Assembly: GCA_964356335.1 (NCBI GenBank)
Contig: CAYHHI010000011.1
Location: 1-64,000 of the forward strand
Direction of reading: 5' to 3'
Length of the DNA: 64,000 nt
From: CAYHHI01 sp964356335
GTDB taxonomy: Bacteria > Arandabacterota > Arandabacteria > Arandabacterales > Arandabacteraceae
Under the pieces are notes generated by a model. That model did not search any database. It was not told where the DNA came from and saw only the letters and a program-made list of their open reading frames with translations. Positions 17,156 to 26,797 of the stretch are shown one piece after another. The translations under genes and the position numbers were made by a program. Within the stretch, counting starts at the first letter, position 1, and every line of letters starts with the position of its first letter.

Positions 17156-18502
17156 ATGGGACCTTCAGCGACAGAAATCTGGACAAGAGCTCTCGCCGTT
17201 CTCGACGGCAAAATCGATAGACACAGTTTAGAGACCTGGATTATTCCTGCTAAGCCCCTCGAGATCCATGACTCATGTTTCGCGATCGGCGCGCCCAGCA
17301 GATTCCACGCCACGTGGCTCGAAACACATCACGCCGCCGTTATCAAAGAGACCCTCCGTGAGATCACCGGTACCGATTACGATCTTAGTTTCATCGTAGT
17401 CTCGCCTGAGAAACCGCCCTTTGAGGCTGTCGAGGTGCAGGAGCCCGCACCGCAGGCTCGCAAACGCAGCACCAATGGCACCTATCTCAATCCTAAATAC
17501 ACCTTCGAGAGTTTCGTCGTCGGCGGCAGCAACAAGATGACCCATGCGGCCGCGCTTGCCGTCGCAGAGAGACCCGCCCGCGCATACAATCCGCTTTTTA
17601 TCTACGGCGGGGTCGGCCTCGGCAAGACTCATATCATGCAGGCCATAGGCAACCATGTTCTCGATACCACGGATCAACTCCGGGTATGCTACGTCTCCTC
17701 AGAAAACTTCATGAACGAGCTGATCTATTCAATCAAGGACGGGAGCACCCTCGCTTTCCGTAATAAGTACCGTGGCATGGATCTCTTGCTCATCGATGAT
17801 ATTCAATTTCTCGCCGGCAAAGAAAGTACTCAAGAGGAGTTCTTCCATACATTCAATACTCTATATGATGCCCACAAACAGATCGTCGTGACAAGTGACC
17901 GGCCGCCCAAGGCCATAACTGATCTTGAGGAGCGGCTCATCTCGCGCTTCGAGTGGGGCCTGGTTACGGACATCCAACCTCCCGACTTCGAGACCCGGGT
18001 AGCCATCCTGAGGAAAAAGGCCGAACAGGACCACCTGGGGATCCCTGATGAGGTCTTCCACATGATGGCCGACGGGATAAAATCCAACATCCGCGAGCTC
18101 GAGGGCTCGCTTGTGAAGCTCGTGGCAGCATCATCCATCCAGGCAATGCCCATCACGCCCGATTTTGCGCGCGAAATCCTCAAAGATATCTTTAGGCCTC
18201 CGATGAAGACTGTTTCCATGGAAGACATCAAGGCGGTCGTCGCCAAGCACTTCAAGCTTGCGCCCGAGGCGCTCGTGGGCCGCAAACGCACCTCGGCAAT
18301 CGCCCTGCCCAGGCAAGTTGCGATGTATCTTGCGCGCATGCTGACCAACATGTCACTGGCTGATATCGGTTCGTCCTTAGGCAAGCGCGATCATACGACT
18401 GTGATACATGGGTGCGACAAAATTGCAGAGATGGTGAAGACTGACGCGGACTTCAAGACCCTCCTCGATCGCATCACCCAGGAGATCAAGCAGGCAGCGT
18501 GA
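17156..18502 (+). CDS. dnaA: Chromosomal replication initiator DnaA
   Basis: 448 residues, normal length. Domain I occupies about 1-80, a short linker 81-108, and the AAA+ domain begins at NPKYTFESFVVG. Walker A GGVGLGKTH is at 151-159 and Walker B LLLIDDIQF at 210-218; the Arg-finger region RLISRFEWGL follows. Domain IV carries the DNA-binding signature LADIGSSLGKRDHTTVIH near the C-terminus. It binds the boxes on both sides of its own gene, so autoregulation is likely. Confidence 0.98.
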   Translation: MGPSATEIWTRALAVLDGKIDRHSLETWIIPAKPLEIHDSCFAIGAPSRFHATWLETHHAAVIKETLREITGTDYDLSFIVVSPEKPPFEAVEVQEPAPQARKRSTNGTYLNPKYTFESFVVGGSNKMTHAAALAVAERPARAYNPLFIYGGVGLGKTHIMQAIGNHVLDTTDQLRVCYVSSENFMNELIYSIKDGSTLAFRNKYRGMDLLLIDDIQFLAGKESTQEEFFHTFNTLYDAHKQIVVTSDRPPKAITDLEERLISRFEWGLVTDIQPPDFETRVAILRKKAEQDHLGIPDEVFHMMADGIKSNIRELEGSLVKLVAASSIQAMPITPDFAREILKDIFRPPMKTVSMEDIKAVVAKHFKLAPEALVGRKRTSAIALPRQVAMYLARMLTNMSLADIGSSLGKRDHTTVIHGCDKIAEMVKTDADFKTLLDRITQEIKQAA

Positions 18503-18998
18503 TCGGTGCCTTATCGGTCCACGCTTGGCTCCACGAGGGCGCGAGCGGTGCGTCTGTGGTCGACACCATGATCTGTTCCATCACCGGATGCGCGAGCGGT
18601 CCCACGACACGATGATCACTCTACGTCCTTAGCCAGGGCCGGCGCACGTGGATAACCTGTGGGAAATCCTGGGGACAAGGTGTTGGGATATTGTGGATGG
18701 GCATCGCGGGGAAACGCGCGTGTGGATATCAGGAAACTTGTCCACACCTGACTTACAGTCTACCCACATGTGATCCCGGAACAAGAAAGGCTCCCGACCT
18801 GAGTCACCAAAAGCAAATCTTCACCACCGGGCGCAAAACTTTCCCCAAATCCACACCACCTACTACTACTTCTATATTTCCTAGAATCTCTATAATTAAG
18901 AAGAAGGGCCGAGCGCCCCGTCATGGTTTCGGTGTTATACCTTATCCGTCCTGGGGAGATCGGACTCGCCGAATCATCAATAATCGGTCAAAAACGTT
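18503..18998. other. dnaA-dnaN intergenic region with degenerate DnaA boxes
   Basis: About 500 bases with no convincing gene. Box-like sites cluster at 18647-18655 (CGTGGATAA), 18692-18700 (TGTGGATGG), 18721-18729 (TGTGGATAT) and 18738-18746 (TTGTCCACA). An AT-rich patch lies at about 18865-18903. The layout would suit a bipartite origin with dnaA between two box clusters. Confidence 0.6.
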
Positions 18999-19027
18999 TT
19001 GACACCGCCGGAAGCTTCACCTACAAT
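18999..19027 (+). promoter_or_regulatory. dnaN promoter
   Basis: TTGACA (18999-19004), spacer of 17, TACAAT (19022-19027). It sits 29 bases before the dnaN start codon. Confidence 0.8.
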
Positions 19028-19055
19028 ATGAGGCCGTGAGAGAAGAGGAGGCGGG

Positions 19056-20174
19056 ATGATGAAAGTCAGGGTAAATCAGGAAAAGTTTGCGAGAGTGCTT
19101 GGTGTGGTGACGGGCGTGGTTCCCGCGACATCCGCGATCCCAGTTCTTTCCAACTTACTCCTTGAGGCCGAGGGTAACAGGGTAAAGATATCGGCAACAG
19201 ATCTTGATATCTCAGTGATAAGCGTCATCGACGGCGAAGTGAAAGGTTCCGGTTCGATAACCATTCCTGCGAAGCGTTTCCAGGAAATCGTGCGGGAACT
19301 TCCCGGCGAAGAAGTTGAGATTGACATCGATGGAAACAAGATAAGCGTGACCTGCTCGCGAGCAAGTTTCAAGATGATGGGCATGGAGAAGGAGCAGTTC
19401 CCGAAGATAGCCGACTTGGAGAAGAAAGAGCGAGTGGCGATCGCCTCCCAGGCCCTTGACAAGATGATCAGACGAAGCATTTTCTCAGTCGCCAAGGACG
19501 ACACGCGGCCGGTCCTGAGCGGTGTCCTCTGGGAGATCTCACAGAAGGAACTTGCGATGGTAGGGACGGACGGGCACAGGCTTGCGAGAATGGGAATAAC
19601 GGGCGACTTCGGAATAAAGGAGGAGATGGGTGTGATCATTCCGCCCAAGGCACTCACTCAGATCCTAAGACTTCTCCCCGGTGAGGACGCGGTCGGAGTC
19701 GTGATTGACAACGCCTTCGTCGGCTTCTTCGTCGGCGACACCATTGTCTATACAAGGAGAATCGAAGGGAACTTCCCCAATTACAAACAGGTGATACCTA
19801 AGAGCAATGCCAACGTGCTTGTCGTCAGGCGCGATGATCTCATGAGTGCGACCCGGCGCGTCTCGCTTCTCGCCGATTCGAAGACTCACAAGATCAAAAT
19901 ATATCTGGCGAAAGACAAGATGAAACTCACCGCGAGTACGCCGGACCTTGGCGAGGCCGAAGAAGAAGTGCCGGCTGTTTATACCGGTGATGAAATGACG
20001 ATCGGCTACAATGCCTCATATATTCTTGATGCCGTAAAGGGCGTAGACAGCGACGAGATCAGATTCGAGCTTGGCTCACCCGTGGGTGCCTCTATCCTGA
20101 GACCTGCCGCGGAACCCGACGGCGAGTCCTATCTTTGCCTGGTGATGCCGCTGAGGCTTGCAGAGCAGGAATAG
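19056..20174 (+). CDS. dnaN: DNA polymerase III beta sliding clamp
   Basis: 372 residues, three clamp domains of about 120 residues each. Landmarks are ATDLDISV in domain 1, DDTRPVLSGVLWE and VGTDGHRLA in domain 2, and the C-terminal YLCLVMPLRL, the usual ending of the family. An AGGAGG site precedes two ATG codons (19056 and 19059); either could be used. The ring dimer holds polymerase on DNA. It is followed after 30 bp by recF, apparently in one operon. Confidence 0.97.
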   Translation: MMKVRVNQEKFARVLGVVTGVVPATSAIPVLSNLLLEAEGNRVKISATDLDISVISVIDGEVKGSGSITIPAKRFQEIVRELPGEEVEIDIDGNKISVTCSRASFKMMGMEKEQFPKIADLEKKERVAIASQALDKMIRRSIFSVAKDDTRPVLSGVLWEISQKELAMVGTDGHRLARMGITGDFGIKEEMGVIIPPKALTQILRLLPGEDAVGVVIDNAFVGFFVGDTIVYTRRIEGNFPNYKQVIPKSNANVLVVRRDDLMSATRRVSLLADSKTHKIKIYLAKDKMKLTASTPDLGEAEEEVPAVYTGDEMTIGYNASYILDAVKGVDSDEIRFELGSPVGASILRPAAEPDGESYLCLVMPLRLAEQE

Positions 20175-20204
20175 GCGACAGGCATAGGCCCGGGGTGTGA
20201 CCAT

Positions 20205-21362
20205 TTGCACATCCAGAAAATTCAACTCACAAATTTCAGGAACTTCGCTGATGCCGATGTAGAGTTCGCAGAGAATCGTAACCTCATCCTCGGTGCCAAC
20301 GCTCAGGGAAAGACCAACCTCCTCGAGGCCATTCATGTTCTGGGCTTCGGGCGCTCGCACAGGGATCGCAAGGATCAGAATCTCGTCAAGTTCGGCGAGG
20401 CTTTCTACCGCGTGGAGGGCATCTTCCAGCACATCGGCGTGAGAACCACGATCGAGGTCGCCTACGCCGAGGATCGCAAGCGCATGAAGGTAAATTCCAA
20501 GGAGGCAAAGCCCACAAGCCTGATCGGGCTTGCGCCTGTGGTCGTCTCCTCACCCGATGATATCGATCTCATCAAGAGATCTCCCGGATACCGGCGGGCT
20601 TTTCTCGACATGGCGCTCTCGCAAGTGAGCAGGGAATATCTTACCACGCTTCAGCGTTATGCACGGGCGCTCGCGCAGCGGAACGTGCTGCTGAAGCGCG
20701 CGCAGGGTGGGAGGGCAGGAAGGGGGGAGACAGATGTTTGGGATGAGGCCATCGTGGATCTGGGCGAGCGAATCGTGACTGCGCGTGTGGCATTTCTTGC
20801 GGAGATTCGGCCGCGGGTCGAGGAGAACTCTGGCCTCATAAGCGGTGTCGCGAGCAAGATAGAACTGATCTACGAACCGAGGGGTTACAGGCTGGGCATC
20901 GGGGAACGTACGGGGGGAGAAGATAGTGACACCGAGGGGAAGGGGGGACATGGTGGTAATGGGGGTGGTGTGAGGGAGGGTTTGAGGGAAGCCCTCCGTA
21001 ACAACAGGCACCTCGAGCTTGTCCGAGGCTTCACGCTCTTCGGGCCGCACGTTGATGATTTCAAATTCATTTGCGATGGGAAGGACATGAGGCTTTTTGG
21101 CTCGGAGGGAGAGCAGCGGACATCGGTTCTGGCGCTTCGGTGCGCGGAGGTCACGATCATAAAGGCGAAGGTTGACTACTATCCGATCGTCCTCCTGGAT
21201 GATGTGTTCGCCGAGCTCGATGAGGATCGCAGCCGGGCACTTACATCTTTAATTTCGGAGTTTGATCAGATAGTATTGACGTCATCGAGACCCGGCGCAC
21301 TTGGAGACGACGGGATGCGCAAAATCGTTGTCGCCGATGGCAGGATAACCTACAGTGGCTGA
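20205..21362 (+). CDS. recF: DNA repair/replication ATPase RecF
   Basis: 385 residues from a TTG start (MHIQKIQLTNFRNF). Walker A GANAQGKTNLLEA spans 30-42, and the ABC-type motif EGEQRTSVLALRCAE and Walker B YPIVLLDDVFAELDE are near residues 303-340. RecF loads RecA at gaps with RecO and RecR. Two insertions stand out: QGGRAGRGETD (about 168-178) and a Gly/Glu-rich run from about 236 to 256. Both are encoded by G-rich purine tracts and lie in the variable coiled-coil lobe, so function may persist. It overlaps the next gene by 8 bp. Confidence 0.95.
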   Translation: MHIQKIQLTNFRNFADADVEFAENRNLILGANAQGKTNLLEAIHVLGFGRSHRDRKDQNLVKFGEAFYRVEGIFQHIGVRTTIEVAYAEDRKRMKVNSKEAKPTSLIGLAPVVVSSPDDIDLIKRSPGYRRAFLDMALSQVSREYLTTLQRYARALAQRNVLLKRAQGGRAGRGETDVWDEAIVDLGERIVTARVAFLAEIRPRVEENSGLISGVASKIELIYEPRGYRLGIGERTGGEDSDTEGKGGHGGNGGGVREGLREALRNNRHLELVRGFTLFGPHVDDFKFICDGKDMRLFGSEGEQRTSVLALRCAEVTIIKAKVDYYPIVLLDDVFAELDEDRSRALTSLISEFDQIVLTSSRPGALGDDGMRKIVVADGRITYSG

Positions 21363-21675
21363 GCCCGAGAGAATCGCGAGCATCCTCGAAAGACTGACCG
21401 CACGCATGGGAATTACATCTCGACTCGAGAATGAAAAGGCAGTAGTTTTATGGGAGGAGGCGGTAGGTGAGACTATCGCCCGCAGGGCAGGCGCAGTTTC
21501 CTCGAAGGGCGGGAAGCTATTTGTGGTCGTCGAGAATTCTGCATGGCTCCAGGAACTCGCCCTGATGAAGGAAGGTATCATAGAGAAGATCAATTCGCTT
21601 GCAGGAAAGCCGGTTGTTGAGGACATAATTTTCCGAATAGGTGCTCCAAGTAAGGAGAAGTCGAATGGCGGATAA
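21355..21675 (+). CDS. DUF721 protein, DciA-like helicase loader candidate
   Basis: 106 residues from a GTG inside the end of recF. The DUF721 core is visible: WEEAVGETIARRAGAVSSKGGKL, then VVVENSAWLQELALMKEGIIEKIN and VVEDIIFRIG. DciA proteins open the DnaB ring in bacteria lacking DnaC/DnaI and are commonly encoded next to recF or gyrB, as here. That role is family knowledge. It overlaps gyrB by 11 bp, so recF, this gene and gyrB form one coupled transcript. Confidence 0.85.
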   Translation: MAEPERIASILERLTARMGITSRLENEKAVVLWEEAVGETIARRAGAVSSKGGKLFVVVENSAWLQELALMKEGIIEKINSLAGKPVVEDIIFRIGAPSKEKSNGG

Positions 21676-23701
21676 GCGCAGCCAGAAGAAAGACATCGCC
21701 GAAGAAGATAGCGTAAAGGATGCTGAAGACACGAAAGACACCAAAGCCGTGGAAGCTGTGAACTCCGCTGAGGCAGCTGCGGATGCTGCTGCCAAGCGCG
21801 CCGGCGCCGAAGAGTACGATGCCAAGAAGATCACGGTCCTGAAGGGGCTCGACGCGGTGCGAAAGCGCCCCGCGATGTACATCGGCAGCACAGGCCCCCG
21901 CGGCCTTCACCATCTCGTATACGAGGTCGTCGATAACTCGATCGATGAGTGCCTGGCGGGCTTCTGCAAGAAAATAACGGTGATGCTGCACAAGGATGGG
22001 AGCGCATCGGTTGAGGACGATGGGCGAGGGATTCCCACGGACATGCATCCCTCGCAGAAGCGGCCTGCGGTCGAGGTTGTGATGACCATGCTTCACGCCG
22101 GCGGCAAGTTCGATCAGAAGGCGTACCGGGTCTCAGGCGGGCTTCACGGGGTGGGCGTCTCGGTTGTCAATGCGCTCTCGGAGTGGCTGGAAGTGCAGAT
22201 CTTCCGTGATGGGAAGATCTACAAGCAGAGATACAAACAGGGGAAGCCCACCACCGATCTCACGATAGAGGGGAAGACGGAAAAGACCGGCACTGTGGTG
22301 AGATTCATGCCCGATCGCACCATCTTCGAGGAGGGCGAATTCAGCTTCGACAATCTCTCCCAGCGCCTGCGCGAGCTCGCGTTTCTCAACAAGGGCGTGC
22401 AGATCGAGATTGCTGACGAGCGCACCAAGAAGGAGCACGTCTTCAAGTATGAAGGAGGCGTGGTTTCGTTTGTCGAATTCCTCAATGAGAATAAGAACAC
22501 CTTGAATCCCAAGGTAATCTACTTCCAGCGGCAGCGCGACGAGATCATGGTCGAGGTGGGAATCCAGTATAACGATGGTTATGTGGAGAACATCTTCAGC
22601 TTCGTAAACAGCATAAGCACCCATGAGGGCGGAACCCATCTGATCGGTTTCAAGACCGGCCTCACCAGGACCCTCAACTCCTACGGCCAGAAGGCCAATC
22701 TCTTCAAGAACGGCGACTTCACGCTTGCGGGGGAAGATGTGCGCGAGGGGCTGACTGCGGTCCTTAGCGTGATGATGGCCAACCCCCAGTTCGAGGGACA
22801 GACCAAGACCAAGTTGGGCAACAGCGAAGTCCGGGGGCTTGTCGAGTCCGCGGTGAGCGAAGGTCTCGCCGAATTTTTTGAAGAGAACCCCGGCGTCACC
22901 AGGTTAATGATTGAGAAGTGCGTTGTGGCAGCGCGCTCTCGCGACGCGGCGCGCAAGGCGCGCGAACTCACCCGTAAGAAGTCGGCGCTCGAGACGGGCA
23001 CGCTACCCGGGAAACTCGCCGACTGTAGCGTGAGCGATCCGAAGTTGAGCGAGCTCTATCTCGTTGAGGGGGATTCGGCGGGCGGCTCGGCCAAGCAGGG
23101 GCGCGACCGACAATTCCAGGCGATCCTGCCTCTGCGCGGGAAGATCCTCAACGTTGAGAAATCGCCGCTTGATCGCGTGCTCTCCAACGAAGAAATCAAG
23201 ATGATGATAACGGCAGTGGGAACGGGGATCGGCGAGGAGGATTTCACCCTTGAGAAACTACGTTATCACAAAGTGATCATCATGACCGATGCCGATATTG
23301 ACGGGGCTCACATCCGTACCCTGCTCCTCACGTTCTTCTACAGGCATATGGCGGGGCTCTTGAAGAACGGCCACATCTATATCGCGCAGCCGCCGCTGTA
23401 TCGGCTCAAGAAAGGCAAGACCGAGATCTATGCTTACAATGATGAGGAGCGAGACCGCAATCTTGAGAGGCTTGGACGGAAGGGCGTGATGGTGCAGCGC
23501 TACAAGGGCCTCGGCGAGATGAATCCTGAGCAGCTCTGGAAGACCACGATGGATCCCGAGAGGCGAACGATCTTGAAGGTCATGCTCGAGGACGCCGTCG
23601 AGGCGGACAGGATATTCACGATCTTGATGGGTGATAAGGTCGAGCCCAGGAGGAAGTTCATCGAGGAGAATGCGAAGAACGTCAAGAACCTTGATGCGTA
23701 G
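21665..23701 (+). CDS. gyrB: DNA gyrase subunit B
   Basis: 678 residues from the ATG at 21665, chosen because AAGGAG sits eight bases upstream; an upstream in-frame start at 21641 is less likely. A charged, Ala/Glu/Asp-rich N-terminal extension of about 45 residues precedes the GHKL ATPase (DNSIDECLAGF, DDGRGIPTDMHPSQKR, the GGLHGVGVSVVNALS lid). The TOPRIM domain has VEGDSAGGSAKQGRDR and DADIDGAHI, with PLRGKILNVEKS between. The C-terminal GEMNPEQLW motif is present. The short form lacks the proteobacterial insert. gyrA lies 8 kb downstream. Confidence 0.97.
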   Translation: MADKRSQKKDIAEEDSVKDAEDTKDTKAVEAVNSAEAAADAAAKRAGAEEYDAKKITVLKGLDAVRKRPAMYIGSTGPRGLHHLVYEVVDNSIDECLAGFCKKITVMLHKDGSASVEDDGRGIPTDMHPSQKRPAVEVVMTMLHAGGKFDQKAYRVSGGLHGVGVSVVNALSEWLEVQIFRDGKIYKQRYKQGKPTTDLTIEGKTEKTGTVVRFMPDRTIFEEGEFSFDNLSQRLRELAFLNKGVQIEIADERTKKEHVFKYEGGVVSFVEFLNENKNTLNPKVIYFQRQRDEIMVEVGIQYNDGYVENIFSFVNSISTHEGGTHLIGFKTGLTRTLNSYGQKANLFKNGDFTLAGEDVREGLTAVLSVMMANPQFEGQTKTKLGNSEVRGLVESAVSEGLAEFFEENPGVTRLMIEKCVVAARSRDAARKARELTRKKSALETGTLPGKLADCSVSDPKLSELYLVEGDSAGGSAKQGRDRQFQAILPLRGKILNVEKSPLDRVLSNEEIKMMITAVGTGIGEEDFTLEKLRYHKVIIMTDADIDGAHIRTLLLTFFYRHMAGLLKNGHIYIAQPPLYRLKKGKTEIYAYNDEERDRNLERLGRKGVMVQRYKGLGEMNPEQLWKTTMDPERRTILKVMLEDAVEADRIFTILMGDKVEPRRKFIEENAKNVKNLDA

Positions 23702-23750
23702 GAACGATGGAGAGAACTGATTTGTGAGTCTGATGACTAGGAGGCGTGGC

Positions 23751-24722
23751 ATGAGAAGCAGAGGGTTTGCGGGTCTGGCGGTTTTGGTCTTTGGGGCGTT
23801 ACTCGTCGCACCCCCGCTTGCCCGGGCGGATCTCGTCGTTAAGGAGAGGGTTGAGACCCAGGGTTTCATGGGTATGTGGACGTCCAGGGGCACCGAGACC
23901 AGCTACATAAAAGGGGAGAAGATCAGAAACGAAAGCGAAACTAAAACCGAGGGCGGGATGCCGGGCATGATGCCGGGTGGAATGCCCAAGGCGGTCTCAA
24001 TAATGAGGCTGGACAAAGGCTTGACCTGGATCGTCAACGATGCTGACAGTACGTACCAAGAAATCACGATGAAGCAGCTCACCGATACGCTTGCCTCGAT
24101 CACAAAGGATGCCAAACAACCCCCGATAAAGGTCAAAGAAGTCACCGTCAAGAAAACGGGCGAGACCAAGACGATCGCTGGCTACAAGTGCGATGGCGTG
24201 CTCGTTAAAGTAGCTATCGAGAGCATCGACGATCAAAAACCGATGACTTTTGAGAGCCAGACGCTCCTGTGGACAACGCCCCAGGTCAAGGATCTGGAGG
24301 AGCTCAGCAAGTTCTGGGACAGGCTTTGGGAGGAATCCATGGCGTCCATGGAGAATTCCCAGATGAGCGATTTCATAAAGCCGATGTGGGAGAAGATGAA
24401 GGCTGTGGAGGGCGTAATACTCGGGATGGAGATGACACTCCCCAATCTCATGGGAGGCATCAGCGGGCAAGACAAGGACGAAATGAAAGAAGCCATGAAG
24501 ATGATGAAGCAATATATGAAGGGTGCGAAGGGTGGGGAAGAAGGCGGGGAGGCGGCCAAGGAGCCCGAGAGCGACGGGATGAAGATGACCCGCGAAATAA
24601 CCTCCATATCCAAGAGCAAGCTGAATGATTCCCTGTTTGAGATACCTGCAGGTTACAAGAAGAGCAGTCAATCAATGATGGAGATGTACAAGCCCAAGGG
24701 TGGCATGCCGGCTAAGCCGTAA
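23751..24722 (+). CDS. Secreted DUF4412-like protein
   Basis: 323 residues from an ATG seven bases after AGGAGG (an in-frame GTG at 23724 is less likely). A signal peptide covers about 1-27 (ends LARA). The mature part resembles DUF4412: strands such as VVKERVETQGFMGMW, an IRLDKG-like motif (MRLDKGLTWIVNDADSTYQEI) and a GYKCDGVLVKV strand containing its only Cys. A Met/Gly/Pro-rich run (GGMPGMMPGGMPK) near residue 75 and a Met/Lys-rich helix near 245-265 are unusual. The role is unknown; probably periplasmic. It follows gyrB by 49 bp. Confidence 0.7.
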   Translation: MRSRGFAGLAVLVFGALLVAPPLARADLVVKERVETQGFMGMWTSRGTETSYIKGEKIRNESETKTEGGMPGMMPGGMPKAVSIMRLDKGLTWIVNDADSTYQEITMKQLTDTLASITKDAKQPPIKVKEVTVKKTGETKTIAGYKCDGVLVKVAIESIDDQKPMTFESQTLLWTTPQVKDLEELSKFWDRLWEESMASMENSQMSDFIKPMWEKMKAVEGVILGMEMTLPNLMGGISGQDKDEMKEAMKMMKQYMKGAKGGEEGGEAAKEPESDGMKMTREITSISKSKLNDSLFEIPAGYKKSSQSMMEMYKPKGGMPAKP

Positions 24723-25032
24723 GGGCTGTCAGGCGACGGATTAGGATCTGGCTCTTGACGGTCCTCGCGGTCATCGCAGTTCGAGGCAACAACGAAGGTC
24801 GCCCTCGAGGACCCTAAGAGCGCTAGATTTAAGGTGATAATGGTTGGATTTACGGGGGCTCCGGGCCGGGAAGGCCGGAGCCCTCAGCATGTCACGAGGC
24901 TGGGTCCGCGGCTGGATATATGCGGGACAATACATATAACGCAACATGCATATGATGGCCCCTGGTCGGGCCCTCCTTGGGTTACGACACGGCCCTCTTG
25001 GGGCGCACCGGCACGTGCGCTTGGGGCACCTC
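24723..25032. other. Convergent intergenic region without a gene
   Basis: 310 bases between two convergent genes. Apart from the hairpin at 24856-24883 and several GGCCCTC/GGGGC-rich stretches near 24957-25030, I see no supported feature. Confidence 0.6.
24856..24883. terminator. Strong hairpin, possible bidirectional terminator
   Basis: Arms GGGCTCCGG (24856-24864) and CCGGAGCCC (24875-24883) pair perfectly over 9 bp with a 10-base loop. No T-run follows on either strand, so termination is inferred only from the stem and the convergent position. Confidence 0.45.
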
Positions 25033-26193
25033 TCAGTGCTTGAGATCGAGGGCTTCGGAAAGCGTCTCAAAGAGTTTCCGGGATTGGGGGTCGAGGTGCT
25101 TGGGTATCTCGACGTTTACGGACACGAGCTGATCGCCGACCTGGCCGCCGACTTCGGCACCAAGACTCTTTAACCTGAAGGTTGTGCCGGGCTGTGTCCC
25201 TGGTGGGATTTTAAGAAGTGCCTTCTTGTCGTCGAGGGTGCGAACCCGAATCTTCGATCCGAGCACAGCCTGGGCGAGATTGATCTTGACATCGCAATAC
25301 ACGTTGGCGCCCCTGCGCTTGAAGAACCTATCTCCTGCGACTTTGACTGCGATGATGAGGTCGCCGGGCGGACCGCCTGATGCCCCTGGTTGGCCCTGTC
25401 CCTTCAAGCGTATCTTGCCGCCGTCCTCGATGCCCTTTGGGATCGTGACCGAGAGGCGCTTCAAGGCGGAAACCTGACCGGATCCGGCGCAGTTGGCGCA
25501 CGGCTCAGAAACTATCTCTCCTCGGCCGTAGCAACGCGGACACGGGCGGCTAACCGCAAAGGCGCCCTGAGAAACTGAAACCATGCCGCTGCCGCCGCAC
25601 TGCGGGCACTTCGTGACCTTTGATCCCGGCTCGGCCCCACTTCCGTGGCAGCGGTCGCAGGTCGCATTCTTAGAGAGGCTAATCACTGTCTTGCCACCCT
25701 TCATGGCGACCTCGAAGGGAACTTCCACCTCGGCATACAGGTCCTCGCCCTGCTGGGGTCCGTATCGCTCCTGCCGGAATCTGCCGCCGCGATCGAAGAT
25801 GTTTGAGAAGATACTGCCCAGATCACCAAGACCGCCAACATCCTCGAAGGTGAACGCCTGATCTCCCGCGCCGCGGCCGCCCGCGCGAGCACCACCGCCC
25901 CCGCGGGCGAATTGCCCCAAGAGGTCATTGATGTCGAAACCCTGGTAGGCGCCACCACCGCGGTAGCCTGCACTCGCGAACTGCCGCATGTCCTCATATT
26001 GCTTCCGCTTCTTGGGGTCGCTCAAGATTTCGTGGGCTTCGTTTATCTCTTTGAATTTATCCGCGGCCTTCGGATCGCCGGGATTAGAGTCAGGATGGAA
26101 TTTCTTCGCGAGCCTCCGGTAGGCCTTCTTGATGTCTTCCTTGGTGGCAGACTCGCCGACACCAAGTATCTGATAGTAATCCTTCTGCGCCAT
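25033..26193 (-). CDS. dnaJ: Chaperone DnaJ
   Basis: 386 residues. The J domain (1-70) has HPD at 33-35, followed by a Gly-rich region (about 78-120) and the zinc-binding domain with four repeats CDRCHGSG, CPQCGGSG, CPRCYGRG and CANCAGSG (about 177-236), then two beta-barrel substrate domains and the C-terminal dimer region. It stimulates the DnaK ATPase and binds unfolded clients. No dnaK or grpE is adjacent and no CIRCE operator is visible; the promoter looks sigma-70-like. Confidence 0.97.
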   Translation of the reverse strand: MAQKDYYQILGVGESATKEDIKKAYRRLAKKFHPDSNPGDPKAADKFKEINEAHEILSDPKKRKQYEDMRQFASAGYRGGGAYQGFDINDLLGQFARGGGGARAGGRGAGDQAFTFEDVGGLGDLGSIFSNIFDRGGRFRQERYGPQQGEDLYAEVEVPFEVAMKGGKTVISLSKNATCDRCHGSGAEPGSKVTKCPQCGGSGMVSVSQGAFAVSRPCPRCYGRGEIVSEPCANCAGSGQVSALKRLSVTIPKGIEDGGKIRLKGQGQPGASGGPPGDLIIAVKVAGDRFFKRRGANVYCDVKINLAQAVLGSKIRVRTLDDKKALLKIPPGTQPGTTFRLKSLGAEVGGQVGDQLVSVNVEIPKHLDPQSRKLFETLSEALDLKH

Positions 26194-26213
26194 CTTATGT
26201 CCCTCGCAGATAG

Positions 26214-26242
26214 AGTATAAGAGGGAGGCAGTGCGAAGTCAA
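26214..26242 (-). promoter_or_regulatory. dnaJ promoter
   Basis: Minus strand TTGACT (26242-26237), 17-base spacer, TATACT (26219-26214), about 20 bases before the ATG at 26193. Confidence 0.75.
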
Positions 26243-26566
26243 ATCACATAGGCAGGGCACGGGCAATCCGCCGCTTCGGCTGCCCTGGATGGAGTCTCTG
26301 GTGCCTCGCGGGCGGAAGCCCTTCGGTTAGAACTGCATGCCCTTCGGGCCATCCGCCTGCTCTGCCTCTTTGGGGCACCCTCGCGGGCGGAAGCCCTTCG
26401 CTCAAGGGCTCGGCGCCGGTGGCCCTTGCTGCGATACTACACTTGCTTCGGGCCAGCCGTCACCTCGCTGCCGAATTGGGTGAGGCGAGGGAGTGGGGTT
26501 GATGTGGAGGCGAATGTGGGCTTGAGCCCAGGGCCGCCACGCGACGCCGCCAATGCGACGTTCCGA
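26243..26566. other. Intergenic region with a duplicated palindromic repeat
   Basis: No gene is supported. CTCGCGGGCGGAAGCCCTTCG occurs at 26305-26325 and, identically over 21 bases, at 26380-26400; each contains the small hairpin GGGC-GGAA-GCCC. This looks like a REP-type repeat. Confidence 0.6.
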
Positions 26567-26595
26567 TTGACTTGAGCCGCATGGCGTGGTAAAAT
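26567..26595 (+). promoter_or_regulatory. Promoter of the GEVED-type secreted protein gene
   Basis: TTGACT (26567-26572), 17-base spacer, TAAAAT (26590-26595), giving a leader of roughly 195 bases to the start codon. Confidence 0.65.
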
Positions 26596-26797
26596 GTCGT
26601 CGCATTTGAAGTAGAGTGGGCTATCACGAGGTGTAGTAATTGAGGCTTCGGGAAGAATGGATATTTGCGCGAGGCTGGTTCGAACGTACGGGGATTCGGG
26701 TTTGTGGTAACGGCGGTGGGGGCCAGCTCCAGGCCAAGTGGGGCTGCCGGGACCGCTTAAGTCACTTGATCTTTCACAAGCAGGAAGGGAGGTTAGT

